From Membranipora membranacea (Eukaryota > Bryozoa > Gymnolaemata > Cheilostomatida > Membraniporidae): a stretch of DNA of 64,000 nt. The position numbers and the translations under genes are program-made. Below, one piece after another: positions 49,401 to 60,830 of this stretch; the first letter of the stretch is position 1; every line of letters starts with the position of its first letter. Under the pieces are notes generated by a model that had not been told where the DNA came from, searched no databases, and saw nothing but the letters and a program-made list of their open reading frames with translations. Where the stretch lies: the NCBI GenBank assembly GCA_914767715.1, contig OU612065.1:60001-124000 (forward strand). Direction: 5' to 3'.

Positions 49401-52400
49401 CTTCACAATCTCAAGCTGACACAGTCCCCAGCTCAGACCCACCCTATCCACATCTTAAACAGTGGATTATATGTATATATATATAAGATGAATATTATTT
49501 TAGATACATATTTATTAAATATATATAGCATTTTTGGTATTTAAAAGGTTGACAAAGATAAATACAGCCAATACATGTTTAAGAGAAGGGATATATCACA
49601 GACATATTACAGCTGCAGTTTTAGATAAATACTTGTGGCTGATCACTTTGGACTTTTTATGAGTAGTAGGCCTACAAAGTGTGGTAGGCTGAAAATAATC
49701 GGAAACATTGTGATTAGAACTAGAAGATAACAGGAGTCTAGATAAATCTGTTTGGTTCACTCTAGCACTGTTTAGCACTGTTTAGTATGTTTTCCTTAGA
49801 TTCTTTCCTCTCACCCTAAATCTCGCACTGATGGAAACCAAACTAAAATCTGAAGGGAGGTGAGTTATGACAAAACATGGCCATCAAAGATTATAGGCTG
49901 GACATTCTTCGTGAACTGTGTTGTTTCTTGTGGTGTATTCATGTTTGACACATTTTGATGTGGGTTTTGTTATTTTGTGTATTCCAGGCGCTATTCGATG
50001 TTCATGATACGGTCGCCAGTAAGGATTACATACCATCACTACCTGATATACTACCACAATGTGACGATGAGGATCAAATTGTCAAAATAGTTAAACTTAT
50101 AAAAAACAACGAACCGCTGGTAAAATGTATTATGTGTTTTGATTGAGTGGGAACTGGTGGGAACTGAGTTCCCGCAAAAAATATAGTGGGGAGAATCTTT
50201 AGAACACAGTTCCCACTGAATTCTGTTCAAAAACAGTGTCAAGTTGTCTCTTTTGACCAGATATCAACCAGATATCAATCATACTATTACTGATCCATAT
50301 TTCTGCAAATTTGATCTAGAATTTGCAAAAAATTCTCAAAACGATTTTCAACCCAGAGAGTACAGTACCCACGAAGAAAAAAGTCTACCTAGACCACTAT
50401 ACTATACTGCCTATGTACGCATGCCTTAATACTCCCCTCAAACACAGATACGCATGCCTTAATACTCCCCTCATACACAGATACGCCTTAATACTCCCCT
50501 CAAACACAGATACGCATGCCTTAGTACTCCCCTCATACACAGATACGCCTTAATACTCCCCTCATACACAGATATACGCATGCCTTAATACTCCCATCAT
50601 ACACAGATACGCATGCCTTAATACTCCCCTCATACACAGATACGCATGCCTTAATACTCCCCTCATACACAGATATACGCATGCCTTAATACTCCCCTCA
50701 TACACAGATACGCCTTAGTACTCCCCTCATACACAGATACGCCTTAGTACTCCCCTCATACACAGATACGCATGCCTTAATACTCCCCTCATACACAGAT
50801 ATACGCATGCCTTAATACTCCCCTCATACACAGATACGCCTTAGTACTCCCCTCATACACAGATACGCCTTAGTACTCCCCTCATACACAGATACGCATG
50901 CCTTAATACTCCCCTCATACACAGATACGCCTTAATACTCCCCTCATACACAGATACGCCTTAGTACTCCCCTCATACACAGATACGCCTTAGTACTCCC
51001 CTCATACACAGATACGCATGCCTTAATACTCCCCTCATACACAGATATACGCATGCCTTAATACTCCCCTCATACACAGATACGCCTTAGTACTCCCCTC
51101 ATACACAGATACGCCTTAGTACTCCCCTCATACACAGATACGCATGCCTTAATACTCCCCTCATACACAGATACGCCTTAATACTCCCCTCATACACAGA
51201 TACGCCTTAGTACTCCCCTCATACACAGATATACGCATGCCTTAATACTCCCCTCATACACAGATACGCATGCCTTAGTACTCCCCTCATACACAGATAC
51301 GCATGCCTTAGTACTCCCCTCATACACAGATACGCATGCCTTAATACTCCCCTCATACACAGATACGCATGCCTTAATACTCCCCTCATACACAGATACG
51401 CATGCCTTAGTACTCCCCTCATACACAGATACGCCTTAATACTCCCCTCATACACAGATACGCATGCCTTAATACTCCCCTCATACACAGATACGCCTTA
51501 GTACTCCCCTCATACACAGATACGCATGCCTTAATACTCCCCTCAAACACAGATACGCATGCCTTAATACTCCCCCCATACACAGATACGCATGCCTTAA
51601 TACTCCCCTCATACACAGATACGCATGCCTTAGTACTCCCCTCATACACAGATACGCATGCCTTAGTACTCCCCTCATACACAGATACGCCTTAATACTC
51701 CCCTCATACACAGATACGCATGCCTTAGTACTCCCCTCATACACAGATACGCCTTAATACTCCCCTCATACACAGATACGCATGCCTTAATACTCCCCTC
51801 ATACACAGATACGCATGCCTTACTACTCCCCTCATACACAGATACGCCTTAATACTCCCCTCATACACAGATACGCATGCCTTAATACTCCCCTCATACA
51901 CAGATACGCATGCCTTAATACTCCCCTCATACACAGATACGCCTTAGTACTCCCCTCATACACAGATACGCATGCCTTAATACTCCCCTCAAACACAGAT
52001 ACGCATGCCTTAATACTCCCCTCATACACAGATACGCATGCCTTAATACTCCCCTCATACACAGATACGCATGCCTTAATACTCCCCTCATACACAGATA
52101 TACGCATGCCTTAATACTCCCCTCAAACACAGATACGCCTTAGTACTCCCCTCATACACAGATACGCCTTAGTACTCCCCTCATACACAGATACGCCTTA
52201 GTACTCCCCTCATACACAGATACGCCTTAATACTCCCCTCATACACAGATACGCATGCCTTAGTACTCCCCTCATACACAGATACGCCTTAGTACTCCCC
52301 TCATACACAGATACGCATGCCTTAATACTCCCCTCATACACAGATACGCATGCCTTAGTACTCCCCTCATACACAGATACGCATGCCTTAGTACTCCCCT

Positions 52401-55400
52401 CATACACAGATACTCCTTAGTACTCCCCTCATACACAGATATGACTTGGCAGTCTCTAACTTTTCCTCCATTTTTAAAGTCAATCAGTTATGCTCACTTT
52501 TATAATATTTTACTGTTTTACCTAACAATGCTATCAACTGCTTAGTTTGGAGAATTGTAACTGTCAACATATTTTTAGGGAGTCACAATAAAGAAGAGAG
52601 AGTTAGAGGTCGGTGGGGGAGGAGGTGGTGGAGGTGTTATATATATAGCTCGAGTGTTTGTCGGAGGGCCAGCTGACAGGAGTGGTATGTTCTATTATAG
52701 CCTTTGTGTTGGTGTGGTATAATTGTAAGTACTGTAGTAGTTTTGTGCTCTGTTTTCTGTTAGGGCTCAAGGTGGTACACAGCTCTGTCCTGTAACGTAT
52801 AACTCCAGGTCCCATTCTTCTGTGGAAGGATTTCATGTCTCTAACACAAAATTTGACAAAACCTGCTTTTAAATTGATGACCATTTTTGGATACTTGATG
52901 CAAACCCAGATTGAAAATCACACAGCGGAAAACCACACCTGTCCTGCTATTTGCTCGCTCTAGTCTTTCAGCCCATATGCTGTACTGTTGATTGTATTAC
53001 TACCGTTTTGTGTATTACTACCGTTGTGTGTATTACTACCGTTGTGTGTATTAATACCGTTGTGTGTATTACTACCGTTGTGTGTATTACTACCGTTGTG
53101 TGTATTACTACGTTGTGTTATCCATACCTGACAATGTACTAGTATTGATGTATTAGATTTGTGGCTACAGTGACGTGTGGATGAGTTTGATTTCACATCA
53201 ATTTATTTGTGCCCTGGAATAAAAGCAAAGTGATCAGTGATAAAACAAAGATGCAAAATTGTGTGGTATTACATTAATGTACCATTGAATGACATAAATT
53301 ATAGCGTATGATAATTCTCAAAGTCATAGCTGTGAAGCATCTATTATAAATCCAGGGAATTAAATGAATGACAAAATGACAAGTGCAAAACGTGTTTGAT
53401 AGTGAACTTACAAATATTAGGAGGATAAATCCACCAATACGTAGAGCTGAGTAAATACTGATAGGTTATCTAAGACTGCCCCAATTATCTAAATAGAATA
53501 GTAGCCTAATTAATTATCAAGTAAATTGTAATGTCCGTCAACAATCATAATTACATCAAATTGTGGATCGGCATATGGAATACAAAAGAAACACAGAAAG
53601 TGTATTAATAAAAAGCAAAACACATCGCCAGACTTACATCTTAACTATGCTCTGTGAATAATCAGAGTAGACGCTAATCATTATGATATCAGAGGTGATG
53701 ACTAGCCGAGTGCGTTGGTGACGTTAGAGGGCTACTGGCATCCTATAACAAACGTGCCTTGGTAAGTGAATGTATAATAAAACTCGAAAGAATCGCATTA
53801 CATACAATCGACGAATCAATGAATATCATAGTAAATTTCCAGCATGAATAATTTCAACTTAGCACATTAAATACATGGAGTAAAATACAGAGAGATGACT
53901 TACTATGCATATAGATGTTTCTCGCCTAATAGTGCTGTCATAACAATGTTGGACGTTATAAAATATCCATGAATAAAGTTGGATATAAATATTAAAGTGC
54001 CACAGAAATGGCTCAGCACTGGTGCCCTGCACAACGACTAGTGAAGAGCTTAGTCATGTTAAAAGTTTTAGCTATTTTCTGTATTACCATATGAAAAGAA
54101 AGCTGAGTGATTACATCTAGGATCATGTGGGGATGATTATAATGCTATGTTATTATGGTTGAACAATAGTGTAATTATAATCCATCCCAAAACAGACAAG
54201 TCTCCCTATTCGGGAGGGAGGCTCCCAGTTTTTAGGGGCTTTCTCCCCCCTATCACCCTTTTTCCTCTCTTTTCTGAGCTTCCTTCACCCAGAACATTTT
54301 CAATCTTCTTTTTGCAAGGGAAACTATGATTTCCCACCTACACAGTGCGTATAACTATGTAATTGCTTATAATTTGTAATAAAATCATTTGTAAAATCAG
54401 GTAAAATGACGCAATACATTCCATGAGAATGCTCAAGTTTTGGTTTAAAAATATGACAATTTAGGGCCGAATTGCACCCACACTGAGGGGCGTAAAGTGG
54501 TTATCCTGTTTGGGAGTTTGGCCGCGGAGACCTCCTGATTTCTGGAGTGTGTTGTCGTATATGTATTGTTCTCTGTATTATTGTGATATTATGTATGTTG
54601 TTGTTATGTGTATTGTTGTGTTACTGTGTGTGTATTATTTTGTTTATTGATTATTAAGTTTCCCTTTGTATTTCAGGAATGATTCAGATTGGAGATGAGG
54701 TACATGAAGTTAATGGCTTACCAGTCAGAGGAAGAAACATCGAACAAGTTGTACATATTTTAGTATGTTTCAAATACATCCATCTGATCACACTTTTCTC
54801 ATCATTGTGATATGCACTGCCCTCCTTACTTCAAGGCTATTAACTTTAACTTTTATCCGGTGTGCTGCAGAAGCCGCCTATTTTTCTTAACCTTGAGGGA
54901 GTTTTTTTTAAATATTAGTACCACACCGCAAAAGTTACCTTCTCTTTCTTTATGAGTAAACAACTTCATTTATTCCTCACACATGAACATTCCTGTTTGT
55001 GTGGCGGACCAATGAACTCCCTCTTCCCCAGACAAAGAGGAAGTTCGTTGGGTGGAAAATGGTTTATATTATACAAAAATACAACGATCTTGGTTTAGAC
55101 CTTGTAAACTGTTGCTATACGAGATGTAACAACTTGTTAATAACTGTGAATATAACATAACGCCTGTCTAAGACAAGTGAATGTCAAGCACGATCATAAT
55201 ACATTTTGGATTGTTATTTTAGAACTCGTGTGATGGAGCTATAAGTCTGAAGTTGATACCAGCTCCTATGAAGCCTGAGATAAAACCTACCAAGGTTTGT
55301 GTAATGATATACAATAGGTCGTGGCTCACAATTAAATATAATCAGTTGTTTAATATAAATACTTGAACACCTTCACTTTGACATTGTTTGACATAAGCGG

Positions 55401-58400
55401 CATGATTGACCAACGTCAATATCTCTAATATTTGTTGTCAGGTGAAGATGAGAGCAAATTTTTCTTACGAACCGAGCACAGATGTGTTGATACCGTGTAA
55501 AGATGCAGGCCTGGCATTTAGAGTTGGGGATATTATGGAGATACTTAATACTGATGATAATACATGGTGGCAGGCTAGACTATACTATGATCACACAAAC
55601 AAAACTGGCTTAGTACCCAGTAGATCCTTACAAAGGAGGTAAGCATAACATACCCACAAGTTAGCATAACATACCCACAAGTTAGCATAACATACCCACA
55701 AGTTAGCATAACATACCCACAAGTTAGCATAACATACCCACAAGTTACACATGTATGGAGCTGAGAGAATATTACTGCTGGGCCAATACTCAGACATCCG
55801 GATGTAGTTGAATCCACTGGTTTTCAGAACTTAAATAACTCCACTGGTTGTATAATTATCACTTGTGAGATTTCTGATTTTGATTGAGATAAGTTTGAGC
55901 TCCCCAATTTGTGAGCAATTGGCAGTTTTGTAAAAGTTTCGGGTTCCTGCAAAATCCTAGTTTATAGTGGGGCCATACTCAAAACTGCAATATCATTAGA
56001 CTAAAATATTGAGATGTTCGATGCCCATTGTGCTGAACTTGAGTAGTGAAATAAGGCACTATGGGCAGGTGCCTTAGACTTGGAGGACTGTGACTTTTGG
56101 CCGATCACAAAAGGATGTGGTGAGAAAGGAAACCTCCCTGCCCTGGTTTGAAAATGTTAGCAGGAGGGTAAGGAACGGTTATTGATGCAGTGAGACAATG
56201 AAAAACTGACAGCGTCAATTCCAATGCGTCACAAAATTGATTATGTAAAAATGCACCTCCTATAAGAGACTTTCTTCATGTAGTGTAGATTAGTTTTTGT
56301 GTGGTGTGTGTGGTGTGTGTGGTATGTATGTGTGGTATGTGTGCGTGGTATGTATGTGTGGTATGTGTGTGTGGTATGTGTGCGTGGTATGTGTGTGTGG
56401 TATGTGTGTGTGGTATGTGTGTGTGGTATGTATGTGTGGTATGTGTGCGTGGTATGTGTGCGTGGTATGTGTGTGTGGTATGTGTGTGTGGTATGTGTGT
56501 GTGGTATGTGTGTGTGGTATGTGTGTGTGGTATGGTGGTGAGGCACTGACTTAGAATCCCTTAATGAGTTGTGGTTATTTGTTTCTTTAGGAGAATTTCA
56601 GAAGCGCAGACAGATATCAGTATACCAGGCAGCCCGAGTGCGATCCGTAAGTCTACTAAAGCTCAACAGTCAAACACAATACCTCACAGTACAGGCAGTC
56701 TACTCAGTCCCAGACAGCACAGAAAACTAAACAAGAAGTCCAGAAGGCTGGTATATCAGGCACATATTAAGGATGGTGAGTAGTAATAAGTACATGCTGA
56801 TATCTCTATAGCTGTAACTATGTTAGAGAATGGAGATTTATAACATGTGAAATAATAAGAGACTCATTCATATCATGGCTGGTTACCTGTCATTGGAGTT
56901 CAACTAAACACACTTAGGAGCGATTCTGTCTCATGATGTTATTAATGTATACTGAATGGCTATAGCTCATATAGCTCATATAGCTCATATAGCTCATATA
57001 GCTCATATAGTGGAGACGAGTCATTCACAAACATTACAACATGTTGGTTACCATGTACACATAGTACACTGTATAGTATATCAGATCTATACAAGCCAGC
57101 TACAGAACAGACCACTTGTTGTATACGATGAGCATATATATCTTATCATTTACTCTGTCTAAAAACTGTGTAAAAGATATAAACCGTTAGGTTAAGCTAC
57201 CTTGTGTGGCCAGATCATGTAATCTCAGCCATTTCGGAGCAGACAGGGGTACAAAGGATCAGTAGTGAAGTCGGGTATGTGAGAGGAAGAGGAAAAATTA
57301 AGAGTTCACCAACTTGAGCTTTCCAGGTAGTTAATGAATGATCCGCGGTGGAATCTGAACCCTATATGATGGGGAATGATCTGAATATAATTTAACACCG
57401 ATGTGTAAACTGATAATGATCGCTGATTTTAGGCAGTGTGGAGTTTACATCTAGTGAAGAAGGTACAGTTATTTGTATTAAGGATAAGTTTTCTTTATCT
57501 CATTGTTATTTAGAGAGAAAGCCAATTTAATTTGAATGTTTCCTACCATAGCCCTGAGGGCTCCGCACATTAGAGGTGTGTTAAATCTTACACCTTCTAG
57601 GATATGTGTCTTACAACTATCTACACACACTGATTTGGTCCAGATAGCTGCCAGTCATAGCAGGGCATTCACACTACTACTAGATAATTCTGCCTACATT
57701 TGGAGTTGTTCCAATCAAAGCCATCGGTATACCAGTAGAACAAGAGTAAAAATCCAGTAATATCAGATAAAACTTGATCTACATGAGTTCAGTCTTCTCA
57801 GATTAATTATCCGACCACTTGATTATTAGTAACACGTTGTATAAGCGAGAGATTATATTTAGTTTGACATCGTAATTTTATTTCTCCTATATCTGTTGAT
57901 GTTGTGGGCTGGTTCTAACTTATAAGGCATCCTATGGCACCCATGATGTGTTGCCACAGCAATAAATAGTTGTATTCAAGAAGAGATTTTCGATGCCTAA
58001 TGCATAGAATAGCTACAGTTGAGTAGTAGATGATGTATAGATTGTGAATGTAAACGTAAACAACAATACCCGATAATATACAAACTTACTGTTAATTATG
58101 TAGCAGAGATTGAGGCCCAGCTGACAAGCGGACATCATGCTGTGCTGTATGAGGAGGTAGAACTGTACAGGCCTCCAGTGAGCAGACCTAGACCAGTGGT
58201 TTTAGTGGGTATGTACAGTAAAGGCTGCTCCAACAGCGTTTCTCTCCGAGTCATTCCATACAACACGATTACAACATTCAGCATTGATAATGTTACTCTG
58301 AGTCACTTTTTGCCAATTACATGTATGTTGAATATTGGTGTAAGTGTAAAAGAACATCTTAACATTTTAAACCACATAAAAAACTGATTGAAACATCTGC

Positions 58401-60673
58401 CTATGTAAATAGATGTTTATTCCTTCTCTTCCCAACAGGAATAAATGGAGTAGGCAAAAATGATCTCAAGTCACGGCTGGTGAGAGAAAACTCTAACTAT
58501 GTCAGTCCATTACCTGGTAAGATATTTTAGAGTATAGAAAAGCGCTTTATTAGTTCAATGAATTGCTTCGCAGTTAAACAAAGAGCTTGACTATATGGCT
58601 TCATCTATGACTTTGATATTTTCGCCTCAAATCTAATTTAGCATATCTAGAGCTGATGTATATATAGGTAGGATCTCGATAAACATCGCTGGCTGTAACA
58701 AATACGCAATATGGAAGCTATTACCAGATAAAACTCCAATCAATATAGTAAATTTTTTCTCTGGCTGATTATCAATATTTTAATTGTGTTTCAATTTTTA
58801 CTCCTACCCGTAACAATTTTGTAAAAGAAATTGAAAATTATTACGATTTGATATAAGAGTGTCGCTAGTCTGGTTCACAAGATAAGATAACCTATTCTAC
58901 AATCGTGTGAGGAGGAACAATAAGACAATAGCAGCTGCCACAACTCAAATCAAGTAAAATTTCTAAATAAAACTGAAAGAAAGAAGGGAGTTGCGTTCCT
59001 TGTACAAGGGTGCGCTAATTAGATGAGTTGATCTGAATAAATTATTGTTAGCATAATCTCATTGGCCACGAAAGGGGCACTGAATAGTAATAAAGGGAAT
59101 ATTATTATTATTACTATTATTTTATATATATTATTATAATATTAGACAAGGATCATAAATAGTTTAATAAGAAAGATGCTGTAAAATTAGTTGATAAAAT
59201 TTGTAATATCATAATATCACCAGATATTATCGTGTAACGTTTCAAACCAACAAACAAGAGATGGATCTACAAAACTGACACACTCTTAATATTAATTAAC
59301 AAGTCTATGGGGTACCCTAACTCTTCTTTTCTGATTGATGAGCAAAGAATTTTGGTGAATATGGATCAGATATTTCGCGGCACAATGCCACTTTAGATGA
59401 TTACAGGATATATAGTTATGGTTTTTTTTAGTGACATCGAGACCTAAGAAGTTATTGGAATCAGATGGGAGAGAGTATAATTTTGTGTCTAAGACTGAAA
59501 TGGATAGACTTATACAATCTAATAGGTAAGATATTGGTGTATGGTTATCTCTTAATAAGGTTACAGAGATTCAATTTCCTTGAGTTGCTGGTGCGGGGTA
59601 ATGCCATTCAGTTTCCTATCAGCACCCCCCCCCCCTCCCCTTCCAAACCAAACAAGGGCTGGTTGACACTACCCTCAACCCAAAAGAGCATTTAACTAGG
59701 CTATGTATAATACATCGACCAGGACAGACATAATATATGAGGTAGTATTAACCTCTAAAGGTAAGTAGTTACCACAAACATATTGATCTGTTCATGGTGT
59801 TAACTTTGTATGAACTTATTGCCTTGCTCTCCAAAGTATAATATGCATGATTTATTTGATCTGCAGGTTAATGGAGTATGGGGAGTATAAGGGACACATG
59901 TACGCTCTCACATTGGATAGTATATATGAGAGTATATGTAACGGAAAAGTATGTACAATCACATCACAATCTCAATCACTGACAACTTTGAGATGCTCAG
60001 CCATTAAACCACTAGTTATTCTCATCAAACCTCCTGCACTGGATAAGCTCAAACAGCTTAAGATTTATACAGGAGAAAAATCTACAAGAAAGCTTACGGT
60101 ATGTTGTAGGGCCCAGTTGACAGGGGTGAGCTATCTAAGTGAGGTTTTTCGGGCTGTGATCTCCAACTATCAACTATCTAATTATCAATATTGATGGCTG
60201 TTATATGTTACATCATGTTGTCCTGAAAGGTATTAGAATGCGAATTATTGAAAAGGCATACTGCTGCAAACTCAGAGGTCAACGTCATCAATGTGAATAT
60301 ATACCATAAACATATGAATATATATATGTTTATGATATATACATATTGACAGCAGCCTCAGCTACATTGGTTACAATCTAACAAACATCAGAACATTGGA
60401 GTACATAGAAACCATTAAAGCAATCGGTGTCAGTATTTTTATAACCTTATGCAGTGTACTTATTCACTCACCTTAGCTGCACACTTTACCCTGTAGATGA
60501 GTGAAATGGAAGGGATGGTACTGAGTTCTGCTAGGATTGAGTCACACTACAGACAACTGTGTGATGAGATTATTATCAATACAGATTATAACGACACATA
60601 TAATAAACTTCTATCTATCTGTCAGTCAGCCAACAGTGAGGAGAAGTGGGTACCAGCTAACTGGCTCACATAA
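43403..60673 (+). CDS. MPP7-like membrane-associated guanylate kinase homologue (L27-L27-PDZ-SH3-GUK)
   Basis: Polarity/junction scaffold of the p55/MPP family, acting under the plasma membrane. Exons: 43403-43561, 49284-49367, 49988-50119, 52579-52684, 54677-54762, 55223-55294, 55442-55638, 56591-56775, 57433-57462, 58107-58208, 58439-58516, 59432-59525, 59867-60098, 60497-60673. All join in frame to 577 codons; human MPP7 is 576. Two L27 repeats cover about residues 20-120 (ALFDVHDTVASKDY, VKIVKLIKNNEPL). PDZ is about 126-212 (GPADRSGMIQIGDEVHEVNG), SH3 about 214-280 (NTWWQARLYYD, GLVPSRSLQRR), a basic HOOK linker follows, and GUK is about 384-570 (RPVVLVGINGVGKN, ESDGREYNFVSK, LMEYGEYKGHMY, ending EKWVPANWL). 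The start ATG at 43403 follows a likely 5' UTR acceptor. MPP3/MPP4-type orthology is not excluded. Confidence 0.93.
43564..44673. repeat. Minisatellite, 27-bp unit, left part
   Basis: Unit GTAATATCGCTAACTTACAG plus CGCTGTA, about 40 copies with variants. It begins within a few bases of the exon 1 donor (43562) and is cut from its right part by a DNA transposon. Confidence 0.95.
44681..46033. mobile_element. DNA transposon inserted in the 27-bp minisatellite
   Basis: Ends CAGAGACTATAGATA and TATCTATAGTCTCTG, with imperfect 7-bp flanks GTGAAAT (44674-44680) and GTAAAAT (46034-46040) that fit the repeat unit. A longer copy of the left terminus (AGAGACCTTCCACTTG) recurs inverted near 45900-45933. 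A 110-codon frame at 45355-45687 has no recognisable domain. Possibly hAT-like. Confidence 0.65.
46034..46515. repeat. Minisatellite, 27-bp unit, right part
   Basis: Same unit as at 43564-44673, mostly with GCTATC in place of GCTAAC, about 18 copies. Confidence 0.95.
47475..48738. mobile_element. Foldback MITE, 1.26 kb
   Basis: Ends TAGTCCGGTGGCAGC and GCTGCCACTGGACTA. The inner arms are inverted too, with long matching blocks (CATGTCATAATTAGTGGATC and complement, CAACGGTTGCAATACCCC and complement). No clear target duplication or gene. One end of a sister copy borders the 24-bp minisatellite at 6453-6551. In MPP intron 1. Confidence 0.85.
49157..49250. repeat. Short tandem repeat, about 24-bp unit
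   Basis: Nearly four copies of TAGCTAGTTTACATGTGTAA-type units ending 33 bp before the exon 2 acceptor. Confidence 0.85.
50398..52441. repeat. Minisatellite, 29/33/35-bp units
   Basis: The core CCTTAATACTCCCCTCATAC plus ACAGATACG is followed by CATG or nothing. Three length classes come from presence or absence of CATG and an extra TA; TTAG/TTAA is a second variable site. About 65 copies in MPP intron 3. Open frames on both strands are repeat artefacts. Confidence 0.95.
52985..53120. repeat. Minisatellite, 18-bp unit
   Basis: About seven copies of GTGTATTACTACCGTTGT in MPP intron 4. Confidence 0.9.
53121..54676. other. MPP intron 4, remainder
   Basis: No feature recognised apart from T/G-rich sequence just upstream of the acceptor. 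Confidence 0.4.
55638..55747. repeat. 21-bp tandem repeat starting at a splice donor
   Basis: Five copies of AGTTAGCATAACATACCCAC-like units. The first unit is the exon 7 donor itself (GTAAGCATAACATACCCACA). Confidence 0.9.
56297..56535. repeat. TG-rich microsatellite/minisatellite, about 12-bp unit
   Basis: Repeats of GTGTGGTATGTG with GTAT/GCGT variants, in MPP intron 7 shortly before the exon 8 acceptor. Confidence 0.92.
56957..57010. repeat. 9-bp tandem repeat
   Basis: Five to six copies of TAGCTCATA in MPP intron 8. Confidence 0.9.
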
Positions 60674-60830
60674 ACACAGCACCACTGACCAACTGGCTCA
60701 CATAAACAGAATACCACCGGCCAACTGGCTCACATAAACACAGCACCACCGACTGGCTCACATAAACGCAGACCACCCACCAACTGGCTCACATAAACAC
60801 AGCACCACCGACCAGCTGGCTGACTATGAT
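60650..60830. repeat. Tandem repeat made from the MPP stop-codon region
   Basis: Five imperfect copies, 29-37 bp each, of AACTGGCTCACATAAACACA plus GCACCACCGACC. The first copy is the end of the coding sequence (N-W-L-T-stop). Confidence 0.9.

Noticed and set aside
50323-52407. Open frames in the 29/33-bp array
   Set aside because: Intronic minisatellite; the frames are by-products of the repeat.
56241-56554. Cys/Val/Trp-rich and His/Thr-rich frames
   Set aside because: TG-rich intronic repeat.
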